Part shown: piece by piece, positions 11,030-47,800 of the stretch
Layout of the letters: the number at the start of each line of letters is the position of its first letter
Position numbering within the stretch: position 1 is the stretch's first letter
Assembly: GCF_031877795.1 (NCBI RefSeq)
Contig: NC_133943.1
Coordinates: 8,177,001 to 8,241,000, forward strand
Direction of reading: 5' to 3'
Origin: Strix aluco
Lineage: Eukaryota > Chordata > Aves > Strigiformes > Strigidae
DNA length: 64,000 bases
Translations under genes and position numbers: made by a program
Notes under the pieces: model-generated
The model's input: the letters and a program-made list of their open reading frames with translations, nothing else
Databases searched by the model: none
What the model was told of the DNA's origin: nothing

Positions 11030-11481
11030 CCAATTCATGGTGGTAGAAGACTTTATTTAAAGGAGGGAAAATAAACGCACAATGCTTTTAAGAACAATAC
11101 TGGCTTAACGGTCAGTTTGCCTACAGAAACCATTGTTTTTCCTGAGGGCAGCTACTATTCCTTTTCTGCTGAAAGACTGATAGAGCTGCTCAAAACTGTT
11201 TCTCTTACATGTAAGAGAGGCATTAACTTCATTTGTTGGAAAAGACTGTACAAAAATCCTGTATACAGTTCAAGGCCACAACCTACTGCTTTTCAATTTT
11301 CTAACACAATCTCCTTTAGTAGTAGTAGTTGTTGACCACAAGTGAGTCTGTATATAAACCTGTTTTTTAGTAGTTTTACCCAAAATAACCATGGCCATCA
11401 AAACAAGCCTTGACTCTAAGAAACAGCCTTGGTGTTAAGTAGCTGTAGGCAGCTCAAGGGAGACAGTTTTGTCTCAAAATG
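11030..11481 (-). other. GEMIN5: GEMIN5 3' UTR (proximal form)
   Basis: Sequence from the stop codon to just past the proximal AATAAA. It may extend to about 10570 if the distal signal is used. No conserved element recognised. Confidence 0.55.
11052..11057 (-). terminator. GEMIN5: Candidate proximal GEMIN5 polyadenylation signal
   Basis: AATAAA on the minus strand, about 425 nt past the stop codon. Either this site or the distal one could define the transcript end; the sequence alone does not decide. Confidence 0.5.
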
Positions 11482-29265
<17,784 letters not shown>

Positions 29266-29384
29266 CGCCCCGGGCCGCTCCGCGCTGCCGCCGGCGCTGC
29301 CGCCAAGCGCCGCGCACGCCGTCGCAAACCGTCGCAAAAAACGCGCTGTGCCGAGCGTGCCTGCCGTGAAGCGAGGCAGGGAAG
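29266..29384. promoter_or_regulatory. 119-bp bidirectional promoter between GEMIN5 and MRPL22
   Basis: Only 119 bp separate the two divergent start codons, so both transcription starts and 5' UTRs must share this segment or overlap the neighbouring exon. It holds a partial NRF1-like motif (CGCGCACGCC, 29311-29320), a 10-bp tandem repeat CCGTCGCAAA (29319-29338), and an AAGATGGCGGC YY1-type element covering the MRPL22 start codon (29383-29393). Confidence 0.8.
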
Positions 29385-36527
<7,143 letters not shown>

Positions 36528-36586
36528 CAAACTTTTGTGACTACATAGATGTTTCTTGTTTGACAATGTAATTATATAAAAGAATA

Positions 36587-36592
36587 ATTAAA
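36587..36592 (+). terminator. MRPL22: MRPL22 polyadenylation signal (ATTAAA)
   Basis: The common variant ATTAAA lies 60 nt after the stop codon and is followed by a T/GT-rich stretch, giving a very short 3' UTR as in many mitochondrial ribosomal protein genes. Confidence 0.6.
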
Positions 36593-36609
36593 ATAATGTT
36601 TTAGTTATA

Positions 36610-39600
36610 TCTTTGGTGCTGCTGGAGCTGGATGATGCAAGAATGATCGTAGGTTTTTCTTATTTGTCAAGCCCTAGGTATGGAAAAATCTTGGAAAAGC
36701 AGCAAAAGATGTTACTTTTTCTGAGTTACTTGGACCACATCATTCAAGCTCTGGACTATCAAATCTAGAACATACGCTGCCATTATAAAGCTTGTAAGGA
36801 ACTGTGGTTGCCCTCAAATTCACACAGCTGTCTGTTATGTATGGTTGGGTCTTTTATTGTAAAAATACATGCTTGACAGTCACATTGCAAGATCAAGACT
36901 TGGACTAAAATTTGACATCTTAAAGTAGCTATAACAGTGGAAAAAACCCAACAATAATAGTTGAGGTTATCAGGCACCAATTTATCGTTTCTTTATCTAG
37001 GCTGTAATGCTCTTTCCTTACAGCCTCTGTTGTACATCTTGGGCACTGTGTCTGGGAGTGGGGAATGAAAAAAATAATTTAAAGTTCAAGTTTTGACAGA
37101 GTCAGTAGGTGGCAATGTTTAGTTTGTCAGAGGGTGGCAGTGAAAACTTACGGCATCTTGGAACTCTGTTCTTGATTCTGACCATGACATTAATAGTCTG
37201 ATATGTGCATGGAGTTCAGGCTGTTCTCTGTGGAAACTCAGTATGGGTAACAGGCACAATATGGAGAAAAGCTTGTCTTGGTGAAGAGTGAACTAATTAT
37301 TCTGTACTGTCTGGAAAGAAATTGCTTTTGTAATCTTGAGGCGAGTAAAATGCTCTGTGGGTTTAATATCGAATGGCTTGTTGCATATACAAATCAGGCT
37401 TTCAGTTCTCTGAAAACGATCCCATTTTTATCATGACTTCTTTGAAGAGAAAAAGACTGAGGTCAATAGGGGGAATCTCATTTCACCTAGTCAGATTTTC
37501 AACTCATATGTCCAAAGATCAGCATAAAAAGAGAATGAGTAGTTGGTTGTTTATGCAAATGTCTGATATTTACAACTTTCTTTTTCATTCTGGGAACATT
37601 AGAATGGGAGATAGATTGCTTACCTCATTTGGGTGTTTTTACCACACCAGCTAGTAGTAGCCTTTCTTGCATGTGTTTACTTTTGATCAGTACTTGAATG
37701 ATGGCAAAGGGACAGTTCCTATAAGGAAACAAATTATCTTTCTTGTCTTAATGAAGGTGGCATACAGCTTTTTCTTTTGGCTACCAAAGAAAAGGTCTCA
37801 TGATGTTAGAGAGAGTGTTAGGGGATTGTGAAGTTACATGAGTACATGCATAGCTCAATACCATTAATGGGTGCTTACTTGCAGTCTGTTTTTCTGCAGT
37901 GCACTTACAGAGGCATTACTTGCTTTAAAGCCACGATTTAGTAACTTGTGTCTGAAAGGTGTGTTCCTGGTAAAACTCTATAGTCCCTGACGTGTTTGAA
38001 GAACTGTTTCTGGTGTGCTATGATAAACAGCTGTGCTTTGCTCTGCCAGCTGCCATTAAACTCTTTTTTTGTCGTACTGAATCTCTTACAAGTTATAGCA
38101 AACTTGAATGACTTAATCTTTCTGGGGGTCAGTGATCTGGGAGAAGACTTAAGGAATCGCAAGATAATCCAAGCTTAATCACTTGTCATGTAAGCATATA
38201 AAACCTGGCTTCTAGATATTTTATTCCAGTACCTGTTTCTCCTGTGTGGTGTAGATTTTGCATCAGATGCCTTCAGGACCTCCAGACAAGGCTGTATCCT
38301 TATAGATATCATTGCTCTAGTTATGAATCTGCAGGTGTGGAGAGAAGTGAGAATGTGCCTGATGTCTTTTCCAGCTTCTTTATGATGCAGCAGGTGGCCC
38401 TGGCACTCTTTAAACAGACAGACCTGGGCTTTTAAAATTTTTCAGTCAAAAAGCAAGATTGTTGCATGTCATTCTTGTTTTCTTTCTTAAAGCCGTAAGT
38501 GGGAAGGCTCTTTTTTTGACATGCTTTTCAGCATTCCTCTTATTCCTTAGTACACTTTTCCGCTGCCTTAAAGGTGTGTAACCCATAGTGGATCCTTATG
38601 GTGTTGGCAAAAGAACCGCGACAGCCGTGTCTGTAACTGTACAACAGTGGGAGAATTGGTGAGACAAGGGGCTTGGACTGGCTTGGTCCCTGCCTGATCC
38701 CTGCTCTTCACTGGTAGGACAGTGAGAGTGTCTGAAGTGGTTTCTGTGATAGGTGCATCAAAACATTGGTATGGGAACCTGCCTGAACCTTTTTAAAATT
38801 CAGTAAGATATAAAGCTCCATGCTGTCAAGTTCTATATATAAATAAAAGTTGGGATTTTTGATTCTACTGTGCTTTCTTGGTAATTAGTACATCTACCCT
38901 TCAGTTAGGTATTTTATATGGTTTCAGACAGGAAACTTCATGCTAACTGCAACAAGTCTTTAGCAGAAGATCATCATTTATTACTGTGACCTCCAATAAA
39001 AGAACATTCTTAAATGAGCCATCACCAGAAGGGAGGGAGGCACCTAGGCCTCTACTTGATGCTAATTTTATTAGTAACGTCTGGGGGCACTGTAAACTCA
39101 CCACTTGTGTGTGTATGTGCTGATGTTACAGAAACTGGGGAAGGAGCAAGTATGCGTGAAGGTGTAGTAAGGCTTCAGGGAAATCTGAGGAGAGCAGAAC
39201 TGTGAGCTGTGCTCTGCAATGTGAGATGTGATTGAGGAAAACTTAAAAACCTGCTGTTGGGCTTGTTCATAAACATTTTAAAGTATCCAGTGAGAAAGTC
39301 AAAGTACTTTCTTTTGTCAGACAGCCTGAAGTCTTTTTGGATGTGTGGATTTGGTTTGGTTTTTTTTCCTTGTTAAAACTCCTGGGCAGTTATTGAGAGG
39401 GTAGCTCATCAAAGGTAAAGAAAGACTCATGAATATAGTTATATCAAGTGATCATCAGCCTCTTCCTCTTTAAAAACATGGAAGATAAATGTGAGTGATA
39501 GACAATGACTGAACAGTTATGAGTTAGGGACCTCTGATTCTGGTCACGTCTGTGCTGGAAACTGCTGTTGTGAGGTGGGTGGACCGTGTTAGGGCTCGGG

Positions 39601-40907
39601 TGGTACCAGGTTCTACCCAGTGCTTCAGCTGTGTTGCTGTACCTGGCATGAACTTGGCTACACCAAGGGCATGCAGCACAAATCTTCTGATTACCCCCGT
39701 TTGCACAAACGAGGGGTGTATAAGGTACTGCCACCTTCACATTGCGGAGTTGCTTGGGAAATCCTTCAGTCACTGGAGTGAAGGAACAATAGGAATCACT
39801 TTGCTTTCTGCCAGTCCCCATGAAAATCCACTGCTGGGATGCTGGAAAGTCATTTGCAACTAGAATTCTCCTTTAGATAGAAACAAGGTTACTCCTAATA
39901 TCCTCAATGAACTATAGAAACAGTGTGACATTCTTCACCATATGAGTTATAGTCCTGCTGAAAATGCCCCTATTTCTAGCTTTTCAAAGAACAAGCCTTT
40001 ATTGCTGAATGGCATCTATCTAAGCTGCATTTCAGCCATGTAATTTAAAATAGTTACTAATTAAACAAAATAAGAGACTGTAATAGCAATAATAATCACA
40101 CAAGTTACTGTTTGCTAGAGCCTTACCTAGGGAAAATAACTTGAAAGGAGGAGAGTTTCAGGAACTGACTTTTGAGTACTTAGGCAGAAGTAAGGAACAA
40201 GAGATCTCTTGGGAGTAGTCAGCAAATGCAGAGCTAATTTTGTATTTGCTATATAACATCAACACTCTTCTTGTTTCAAGGAAGTTGTACGTTAATACAG
40301 AGGGCAGGCTGCCACTGAAGAGAAAGAGCCAAGGAGAGTGTAACTTTACATTGCACAAATTAGGCATCTACCTCAGAGTATTAGCTGAGGAAATTAATCT
40401 GAAAGTCTATGTAATTCACTTGAACAGAGCATTCTTGAAACTGAAGAGGAAGCCTGGGTCAGAGCATCTGAAAAACTATGGCATCTGTGGGTGCTACTTC
40501 TGTGTATTGCACAGTAGTGCAGCCATCAAGTTTTGTGTGGTAAAATGAATTTGTCATATATGAACCTAGATTCACTCCCTTTTTCTTTCCTCCAAAAATA
40601 ATGAAATGGAGGCTTAAACCATATTTGTATTCATATGATATCTTTATTTTAAATTAGCTTGGAGTTGGGACCATTGTCAACACTGCATCAAGTCACCTGT
40701 GTCTCTGTCTAACAATACTGGAAATCCAGCCATCTCTCTGGTAGCCTGTGCTAGTGCTACCTACTCTCCCTGTGAAACTTCTTGCAAAGCCTCCCAAGCT
40801 GTGCTCTGTTGTCCTTGTCCTTTGTTCTGTCACCTGGTGCTACCGAGAGGTGGTTGGCTACCACACTAACTCTTCTGTTGCTATCAGATCATCCTGCTTA
40901 ACCACCT
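36610..40907. other. Intergenic, no gene recognised
   Basis: AT-rich unique-looking sequence after MRPL22. Short open frames on both strands (for example the overlapping pair at 39444-39863) resemble no protein I know. A CTCF-like motif is listed separately. Confidence 0.5.
37100..37116 (+). promoter_or_regulatory. CTCF-like motif downstream of MRPL22
   Basis: TCAGTAGGTGGCA fits the CCASYAGRKGGCR core with one mismatch, about 0.5 kb past the MRPL22 polyadenylation signal and on the same strand as the intronic motif. Confidence 0.4.
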
Positions 40908-41056
40908 TTCAGGCAGAATGAACAAGCCTAGCTTCAACCTCTCCTCATAAATCTAGTTCTCCAGCTCTTGTGCTGTACCCTCACTTCCCCATCTCTGTTG
41001 CAGTGGGGACCTAAAACTAGACTAAGTGTTCCAGTTACAGCTTCACCAGCACTGAT
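40908..41056 (-). mobile_element. Older CR1 fragment, left part, antisense
   Basis: The + strand reads AACCTCTCCTCATAAATCTA then GTTCTCCAGC, GTGGGGACCTAAAACTAGAC and CTTCACCAGCACTGATGAGA. These follow the reverse complement of the CR1 region that encodes the end of the reverse transcriptase ORF and its downstream part. The element resumes after the inserted copy. Confidence 0.7.
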
Positions 41057-41684
41057 GAGAGGGAGGCCAAGAAAGCCAATGGCATCCTGGCTTGTATTAG
41101 AAATAGTACGACCAGCAGAAGTAGGGAGGTGATAGTCCCCCTGTGCTCTGCACTGGTGAGGCCACACCTTGAGTGTTGTGTCCAGTTTTAGGCACCTCAA
41201 CACAAGAGAGATACCGACGTGCTGGAGTGAGTGCAGAGGAGGGCAGCGAAGCTGGTGAAGGGCCTGGAGAACAAATCCTGTGAGGAGTGATTGAAGGAGC
41301 TGGGACTGTTTAGTGTGAGGAGGAGAAGGCTGAGGGGAGACCTCATCACTCTCTACAACTACCTGAAAGGACATTGTAGAGGTTGGTGCTGGTCTCTTCT
41401 CATAGGTAATTAGCGATAGAACAAGAGGGAATGGCTTTAAACTGCAACAGGGGAGGTTCAGACTGGACTGCATATTACGAAAAAAATTTTTAGAGAAAGA
41501 GTGGTCAGAAAGTGGAATAGGCTGCCCAGGGAGGTGGTGGAGTCACCATCCCTGGATGTGTTTAAGGGTCGTTTGGATGAGATGTTGGGGGATGTGGTGT
41601 AGGGGAGAACTTGTAGAGTAGGGCTGATGGTTGGACTCGATGATCCCAAGGGTCTTTTCCAACCTGAATGATTCTGTGATTCTG
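41057..41684 (+). mobile_element. CR1 LINE 3' fragment (5'-truncated), sense
   Basis: Begins GGCCAAGAAAGCCAATGGCA, continues with typical CR1 blocks (GCATCCTGGCTTG, GACCTCATCACTCTCTACAA, GGCTGCCCAGGGAGGTGGTG, GTTGGACTCGATGATC), and ends in the CR1 octamer repeat ATTCTGTGATTCTG. Non-LTR retrotransposon, 5'-truncated, with no intact ORF. Confidence 0.93.
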
Positions 41685-41812
41685 AGTACTTCCTCTGGTC
41701 ATCTGGCCATGGTTTTAATGGAGCCAGGTATGCAGTCTGCTGTATCTGTGATGTGGGCGTGTTCTTGGCTCCCATTCAGCCTGATGTTCATGCAAGTCCC
41801 AGGTCCTTTTTA
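41685..41812 (-). mobile_element. Older CR1 fragment, right part, antisense
   Basis: Past the inserted copy the antisense CR1 pattern continues (AGTACTTCCTCTGG, TTCTTGGCTCCCATTCAGCC, then CCCAGGTCCTTTTT). With the left part it brackets the sense copy. Confidence 0.6.
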
Positions 41813-44800
41813 GGTTGTTCATTGGAATTGCAGTAAGTACCTGTGGTGCCTGTGTTCCAGCTCTCACTGCTTTTCTGTATCCCCTAATGAGGACTACTTT
41901 ACTACTAGGAAATTGTTCTGTTATGTGGATGATAATTTTCTTTCCTAATAGAAGAGTTGCAAAACAGTTTTCTGGCTTCTGTTATTAGTGAAACTCGTAG
42001 GCTAGCTAAGAGTGGAGTAAAGGCATTGCTACAGGCTACTGTGGTAAACGCCATCAATGTATGCAGCTAAGAAGCAGTGAAATGTGTCTACATCTCTCCC
42101 ATTGATCATCTCCTTCAGAGGAAGACAAACATAGGTCCTTACTGTATGCTGGCCATGTAAATTAAAACTTTAAATGAAAACAGAGCAGACTGTGAGGTGT
42201 GCTGCTCTAGGCTATAACAGGATTGCTGTTCAAAATGAGCTCTTCTAGATGCCCCCAATTCCTTGCCTTTTTTCCCCACTGAAAATTCCTAATAGAGCAT
42301 TAAGATGAACTTGGTAGTTAGTAAATTTTCCCCTATGTAGTTTACAAGCTCAAGGTTATGGACTAGAACAAGTAGTGTCATGCTATAAATCAGGTGTAAT
42401 GGAACAGCTTGAGAGAGCGCACAGAAGTCCTACTTCTCCTCACACAGTGTGTGTCCTAAAACTCTGAAGATAGAGTTGGCACAAACTCAGAAACCCCCAC
42501 AAATGGCCGATTAAATCATTAATAATGAGCCTTGTCCTGCTACCCTCTCTCTTCTGGAATTTGAATTCCCCAAATCATTCCAGTACAGCAAGGAGTACTG
42601 GAAAATTCTTAAAAGGGCTGCAAATCAGAAGACAGAAGTTTTCACCAGAAATGGGAGGTAGCTGAACCCTGCTGTGGTGCAGAATGGAGGTGGCACATCT
42701 GCCTTGTAGTTCTCCTTCCAGCAACTAAATGCCTTTTGTCAATGTGCTGGATCATAACTTACATAGCTTGAGCTTTCAGCTGTTCCTGATGGTTCTTGTT
42801 CTCTCCACTGGCTTAAAAAGTCATTTTCTGTTTCTTTCAGGCCTGAAATGTGTCGCTAGTTCAGTGAGTATGAACGCAAATGGTCTGAAGGAGAACCTGC
42901 CTGTACAGGCAGGGGAAGGCAGTCCTGAGTTAGCAGCCAGCATCCTCCCAGCAGGACTGGGCTCAGGGTTTTACACGGGTTAATATTGTGGCTGAAGGTT
43001 GCCTGGATGGGTTCGTATTCTGTCAGCTCAGAGTCCAGGCTGAAGCAATGGTCTGTGCTGTGGCAGAGGTGTCCTGAGTTGGAGCCTGTAATGTGTTTCT
43101 TGCGAGAAAAAGACAAGCTGGAGATACCAAATCTTGAGCTGGAAATACTCAGTCACCAGAGATGACTTCTACATAGAGCTTATATTATAGTAGTGGAAGA
43201 ATTATGATAGTGAATTATGATAGAAAGAATGGAATAATTATGATAGATATCTATGCATATGCTTTAGCTATGTTTTGCCTGCCCTGTCCATGTGAATTGG
43301 GGAACCCACCAGAGATCCCTGTTAGTAGCAACCTCTTAGATAACACTGTTGCTTAGTTTCATCCTGAGTGTACCCAGGGCCTTAGGTAAATGTAGAAATG
43401 TGGTTGCAGACAGTTGGATGTGGGAAGAAAAATGGCACCTTCTTGACCGAGACTTATCTGGAGAAATTTGAGTGTGAAACGACTGGAACTGTGGTGCCCT
43501 TAGCAGGAGGAGGTGATTTCCAAAATCAGTGAAGGGAAGGGACAGAATGATGTGGAACTTTGATTTACCTCAGGCTGACTGGAGTCAAGAATAAGGGTCA
43601 GAAGCGTGGTGCAGTTACACCTCTCTTACTTACAAAAGTCAGTGAAAATTCCTGTCTGAGTTCAAGGCAATACCAACTAAACTATTGGCTAAGTAGCTAG
43701 AAAGGTCTGGGTTTGTCTTTAGTATGTCACACTTCAAAGCAGAGATTCCCACCTGTTCTTATCAAGTCCTAGGTGTTTCAAAGATAATCTTCATTTTTCT
43801 TTTGCTCTTATTATCTGTCTCTTTAGGGGGTCTGTGCTCACTACTTTTGTGGGGATGAATGCTTGGAAAGCAATTACTGTTCATCAGTTCTCATGCTAGA
43901 TATGCTGTCTTGTTGAAAGCTTTCAGAGTCTGTGCTGGGAATGCATTTCTTTTCCTAGTGTTGAGAGATTTATATTTTTAATGGGTATTTGTTTTATCTA
44001 TCACATGCTAGATTTATTCACTTGATAATCTTAATCTTGCAGCAGTGCAGGCAATCTTCTCATGTCGTGATCTAGCATGCAGGGATTTATTCATTTAACA
44101 GTTTGGCTTTTGGATCAGATAGCCATTAGAGGTAAATCCTGCAGTGTGCTGAGTATGCTTAACATCATCGGAACTGAGAGCAGCAGTAATTTGCAGGGAG
44201 CCTGCAGCATCTTTCAGGATTGTGCTCTTAGAGGCTTTCTTTACACTTTAAGTACATGAATAAGTTAGTTTGTGGTCTTCCCTTCCTAGACCATACCCTT
44301 CGTTAATATGATTTCTCGCTGATGCAGTTTTTGCAATGACTGTCTGTGTTCAGTTAACCACTTTTGGGTCTCTTAGGAGTTCTTTTCGATATCCATCTTT
44401 GATACAAAACAAAGACATCCTTCCTTCTTTAAGGTGTGTTTTGTTAGAGTTAGTTGGAAAATGAGGGGGAAAAGCAAATAAAAATAATTCCATGAAGTGG
44501 CACTTCTACCCCACTCCAGCACACTACAATAAATTCAGTATCACTGTCCCTGAATGTAAGACATAAACGTTTTTTTCTATCTACAGTAGGAACTTGTTCT
44601 CTGACACAGAAGCTTCCAACCTATTACTACTTTAAAAAAAATTACATAATTCAGATCCTTTATCAGACAACATAGTATCTTCATTTCTCAAAAGTAGATT
44701 TCAGATGTTATATTTGTCCTGGTAGCAATCATGGGGGCCAAAATTCTAGGTTTCAGAAGGAGGCTAATAATGAATTTCCCCGATATGGTTCCTGGGATAG

Positions 44801-47800
44801 CAGGGGAATAGGAGTGATGACCGGGGGTGCATCATATACCTACAAGGTGAAATGCAACAGCAGCCCCAGCAGCAGACAGTTCCTTGGCACAGCTGTGACT
44901 TTGGCAAGCCAACACATTCATGGCACTGACAGTGTAAACATTTTGTGGCAACTGTGCAAAGCAGGCAGCCAATTATTTTACTAATGATTGCTTCTCAGTA
45001 TTCTCCTCCTCCTTCATCTGCCCTAGAGAGGAAAACTTTCTCCCCTGTACTCTACCCTCTTGGATAATGACATAAATGGTTTCTTTCTGTAAAAATGCTG
45101 TGCTAACACCACAGTAGCCTGTGCTGTGTGGGACTTGACTATGTAATTACATTCCTCCTCTGTTCCCTCCCTTTCCAGACTTTATTTGTAGATTCTGTCT
45201 GTGACTGTGATAGCTGTAGCAGGATAGTCTGAGAGCTTGCATCTCCGCTGACTCCTCTCTCAGCCATTCCACTGCTTCCTGTTAACCAAAGTGGTAGAAG
45301 AGTTAATGCTTCCAAAGCATTGCTAAAATTCTCCTTGTGAGATGCTCAGTGAGGACTTGGCATAAGTGGGTGGTGACCTCCTGCTGACTTGTTTGCACAG
45401 CTGGTCAAGGTTGACTCCAGTAGTTTCAACTGAGGAGCATAAAAAAAAGTTTATGTGCCCATTAAGTTCTCAGAGTAGTCAGGCCCATGGGGAAGTTTAG
45501 GGTTATGACAGTGTATATACGCAAACACAAAGAAAGAAAATGTTTGGTACAATATGTGGTTCTGTCAGGAACAGAGTGGTAATTCTTCCTGCTTGAAGGT
45601 ATGTTCTTGATTCAGTGAGCTGAAGGTTAGTCATGCTCTAAACAGGAGTAACAATGGCAGGAATCCCAATTTAAAAAGCTGATTTTGGTTTTGAAAGCCC
45701 AGGGTTCATCCCTATGTTTAGTGAATCCGGTAGGTTAAATCTGAGCGTTTAAGTTGTACTAAGTTAACTCAGTTTCTGGGTAGCAGATGCCTACTGGAAA
45801 TGATCCCCAGCTTCCTTAGCAGTCATCTCGTACTGTCTTCTTAACAGAATCTTGGAAGATTTCTGGGCAATATGAGCATGGCATCACTCTGACCTTAATT
45901 CTGATAAATGCAATGATGAATACAAACCGAGCTCCATCCTGCTGGTACTAGATTGCTACCAGCCTCTGAACTACCTAGATTAAAGCTAGCTAGAGTGTTC
46001 AGCAGTGAAAAGGTAACTTCAGATACTGTCTTTCTCCATCAGTTTTAAAAGGAGAGGGGTATAGCTGCCTAATTGAAGGCTATCCTCTATCTCACCACTG
46101 TTGTCAGCTATGGAATCCAATATAGCACTTTCATCTAGTGACAGTGATGAAGTGGTTATTAAACGCAATAGAAATCATTCAGGCCCCTTTTTCATTAAAA
46201 GCTTCACTCTTATCTGTGGTTTTCTATGTTCTTAGAAAAGAGCTTGTCAGAAATACAGAGCTAGGGGAAAATACGCTCCCCTACTTTGTTGTTTTGGGGG
46301 GACAGGGCTTTCAAGCACGCAAAGGTAGCTATTTGCATCTAAAGCAGAGGGTTGATATATTATCATCTAAATCTTAGTCTTGAGAGGTTGGGGTACCTTT
46401 CCTCCCCAGCTTGGGCACAGGGCTTTTGAGTAACGATCCAAGTGGATTCAACTGTGTGGAAATGTCACCTTTTGAGTACTCATCATGGTTATTTCTCAAA
46501 TGTTTGGTGCTTTATTCCATTACTTTGCATATAGCACATGCCAGAGAAAGAGTGTGAAAAAATGTCAGCACCCTTCTATTAGCCAGCTCTTTTGAATACA
46601 AACATAAAATATTAATTTAAATCAACTGAAAGGCATTAAAAACTTGATGATCTCTTTGCCCCAGAAGTACTCTGCTGATAAGAAACAAATTAAAAATGCA
46701 GAGTTTTCAAATAGCAAAAATGCTGCATATTTCAAATGAAGTTGGTCTTTTTATGTGTAGTGTTTTGGACTAAAAAAATAATATTAAATGCACATAAAAA
46801 TGATTACTGTAAATGGTAAGACATCAAAGTTTGGCATCAAAGTTAAATGAAAGCACTTGGAAGTCTGTCTGTTTGATCTGTACATAAATAAGCTTAAAAA
46901 GAAGCCAGGGTGCTTTTACACAGCTGGAACTGGGTAGCCAGTTCAAATTCCCCTGCATCCCAGGGATTCCCAAACTAGGCTAGATCCAAACACGGTCATT
47001 ATTTTTTGGTTGTTTTTTTTGTGTTTGCCCAGCATGCTTCTATGCCAGTGCACCAGCAAAATGAATTGGCAGAAGACACAAGTCACAGGATCTGATAAAA
47101 TGTTTTTGAGTTCAGATGGAGAATGGACAAACTCTATGATACTGAAATAAAAACCTCTTTTCTCATCTAGTTTTGGAATGAGGACTATCAAAATGAGGGT
47201 AAATTGATAAGTCCTTAACCTTGTTGAAGCCAAGACTTGTATAGTTAACTATAGTCATCTTGGTTGTGTTTTACCACCAAACATCCATTCTTGGGTTGGC
47301 GAGAAGGTGTGAATCAGGAATGTGGGTCAGAGCTCTGTTAATTTATACCAGGTCTAGTGCAGAACTGAGCCACACTAATGTTCATTTCAGTTCACTCTTA
47401 AAAAACAAAAGAAAACCCACAAAAAACAATGCACAAACAAACTTGAGATGTGGAATCTGTAAGAAAAAAATGGGACTTGACTTCTTTAGTGCCTTTCACC
47501 AAAAGACCCGTCTGTGCTTTACAGTGATTAACTCTTACAGGAATCTGTGTGGTGTAGAGGAATTATTCAGTGCTCTGGGAGCTCTTTTGGTATAGTGCAA
47601 ATCTAAGACTTTTATCTACGGAGAGCCAAGCTTCAGCTCATTTAGAGTGGGAGCTGGAAGTTGTAAGCAACTAGAAGCAAGACTTCAAAGAAAACTACCT
47701 TGGCTCTTGTGACTTCTGTTTAGTGGCCTGAACCTTTTGGGATCAACAGACTTTCAACGCTCAAGGGTGCATGACAGTCAGTAAAACATGCTCTCAAAAC

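Noticed and set aside
38842-38847. AATAAA as a distal MRPL22 poly(A) signal
   Set aside because: It lies 2.3 kb past the stop codon, while an ATTAAA with a suitable downstream element is 60 nt past it. Hexamers like this are frequent by chance in AT-rich DNA.
41458-41813. Open frames over the CR1 copies
   Set aside because: They are antisense or junction translations of truncated CR1 sequence, not genes.
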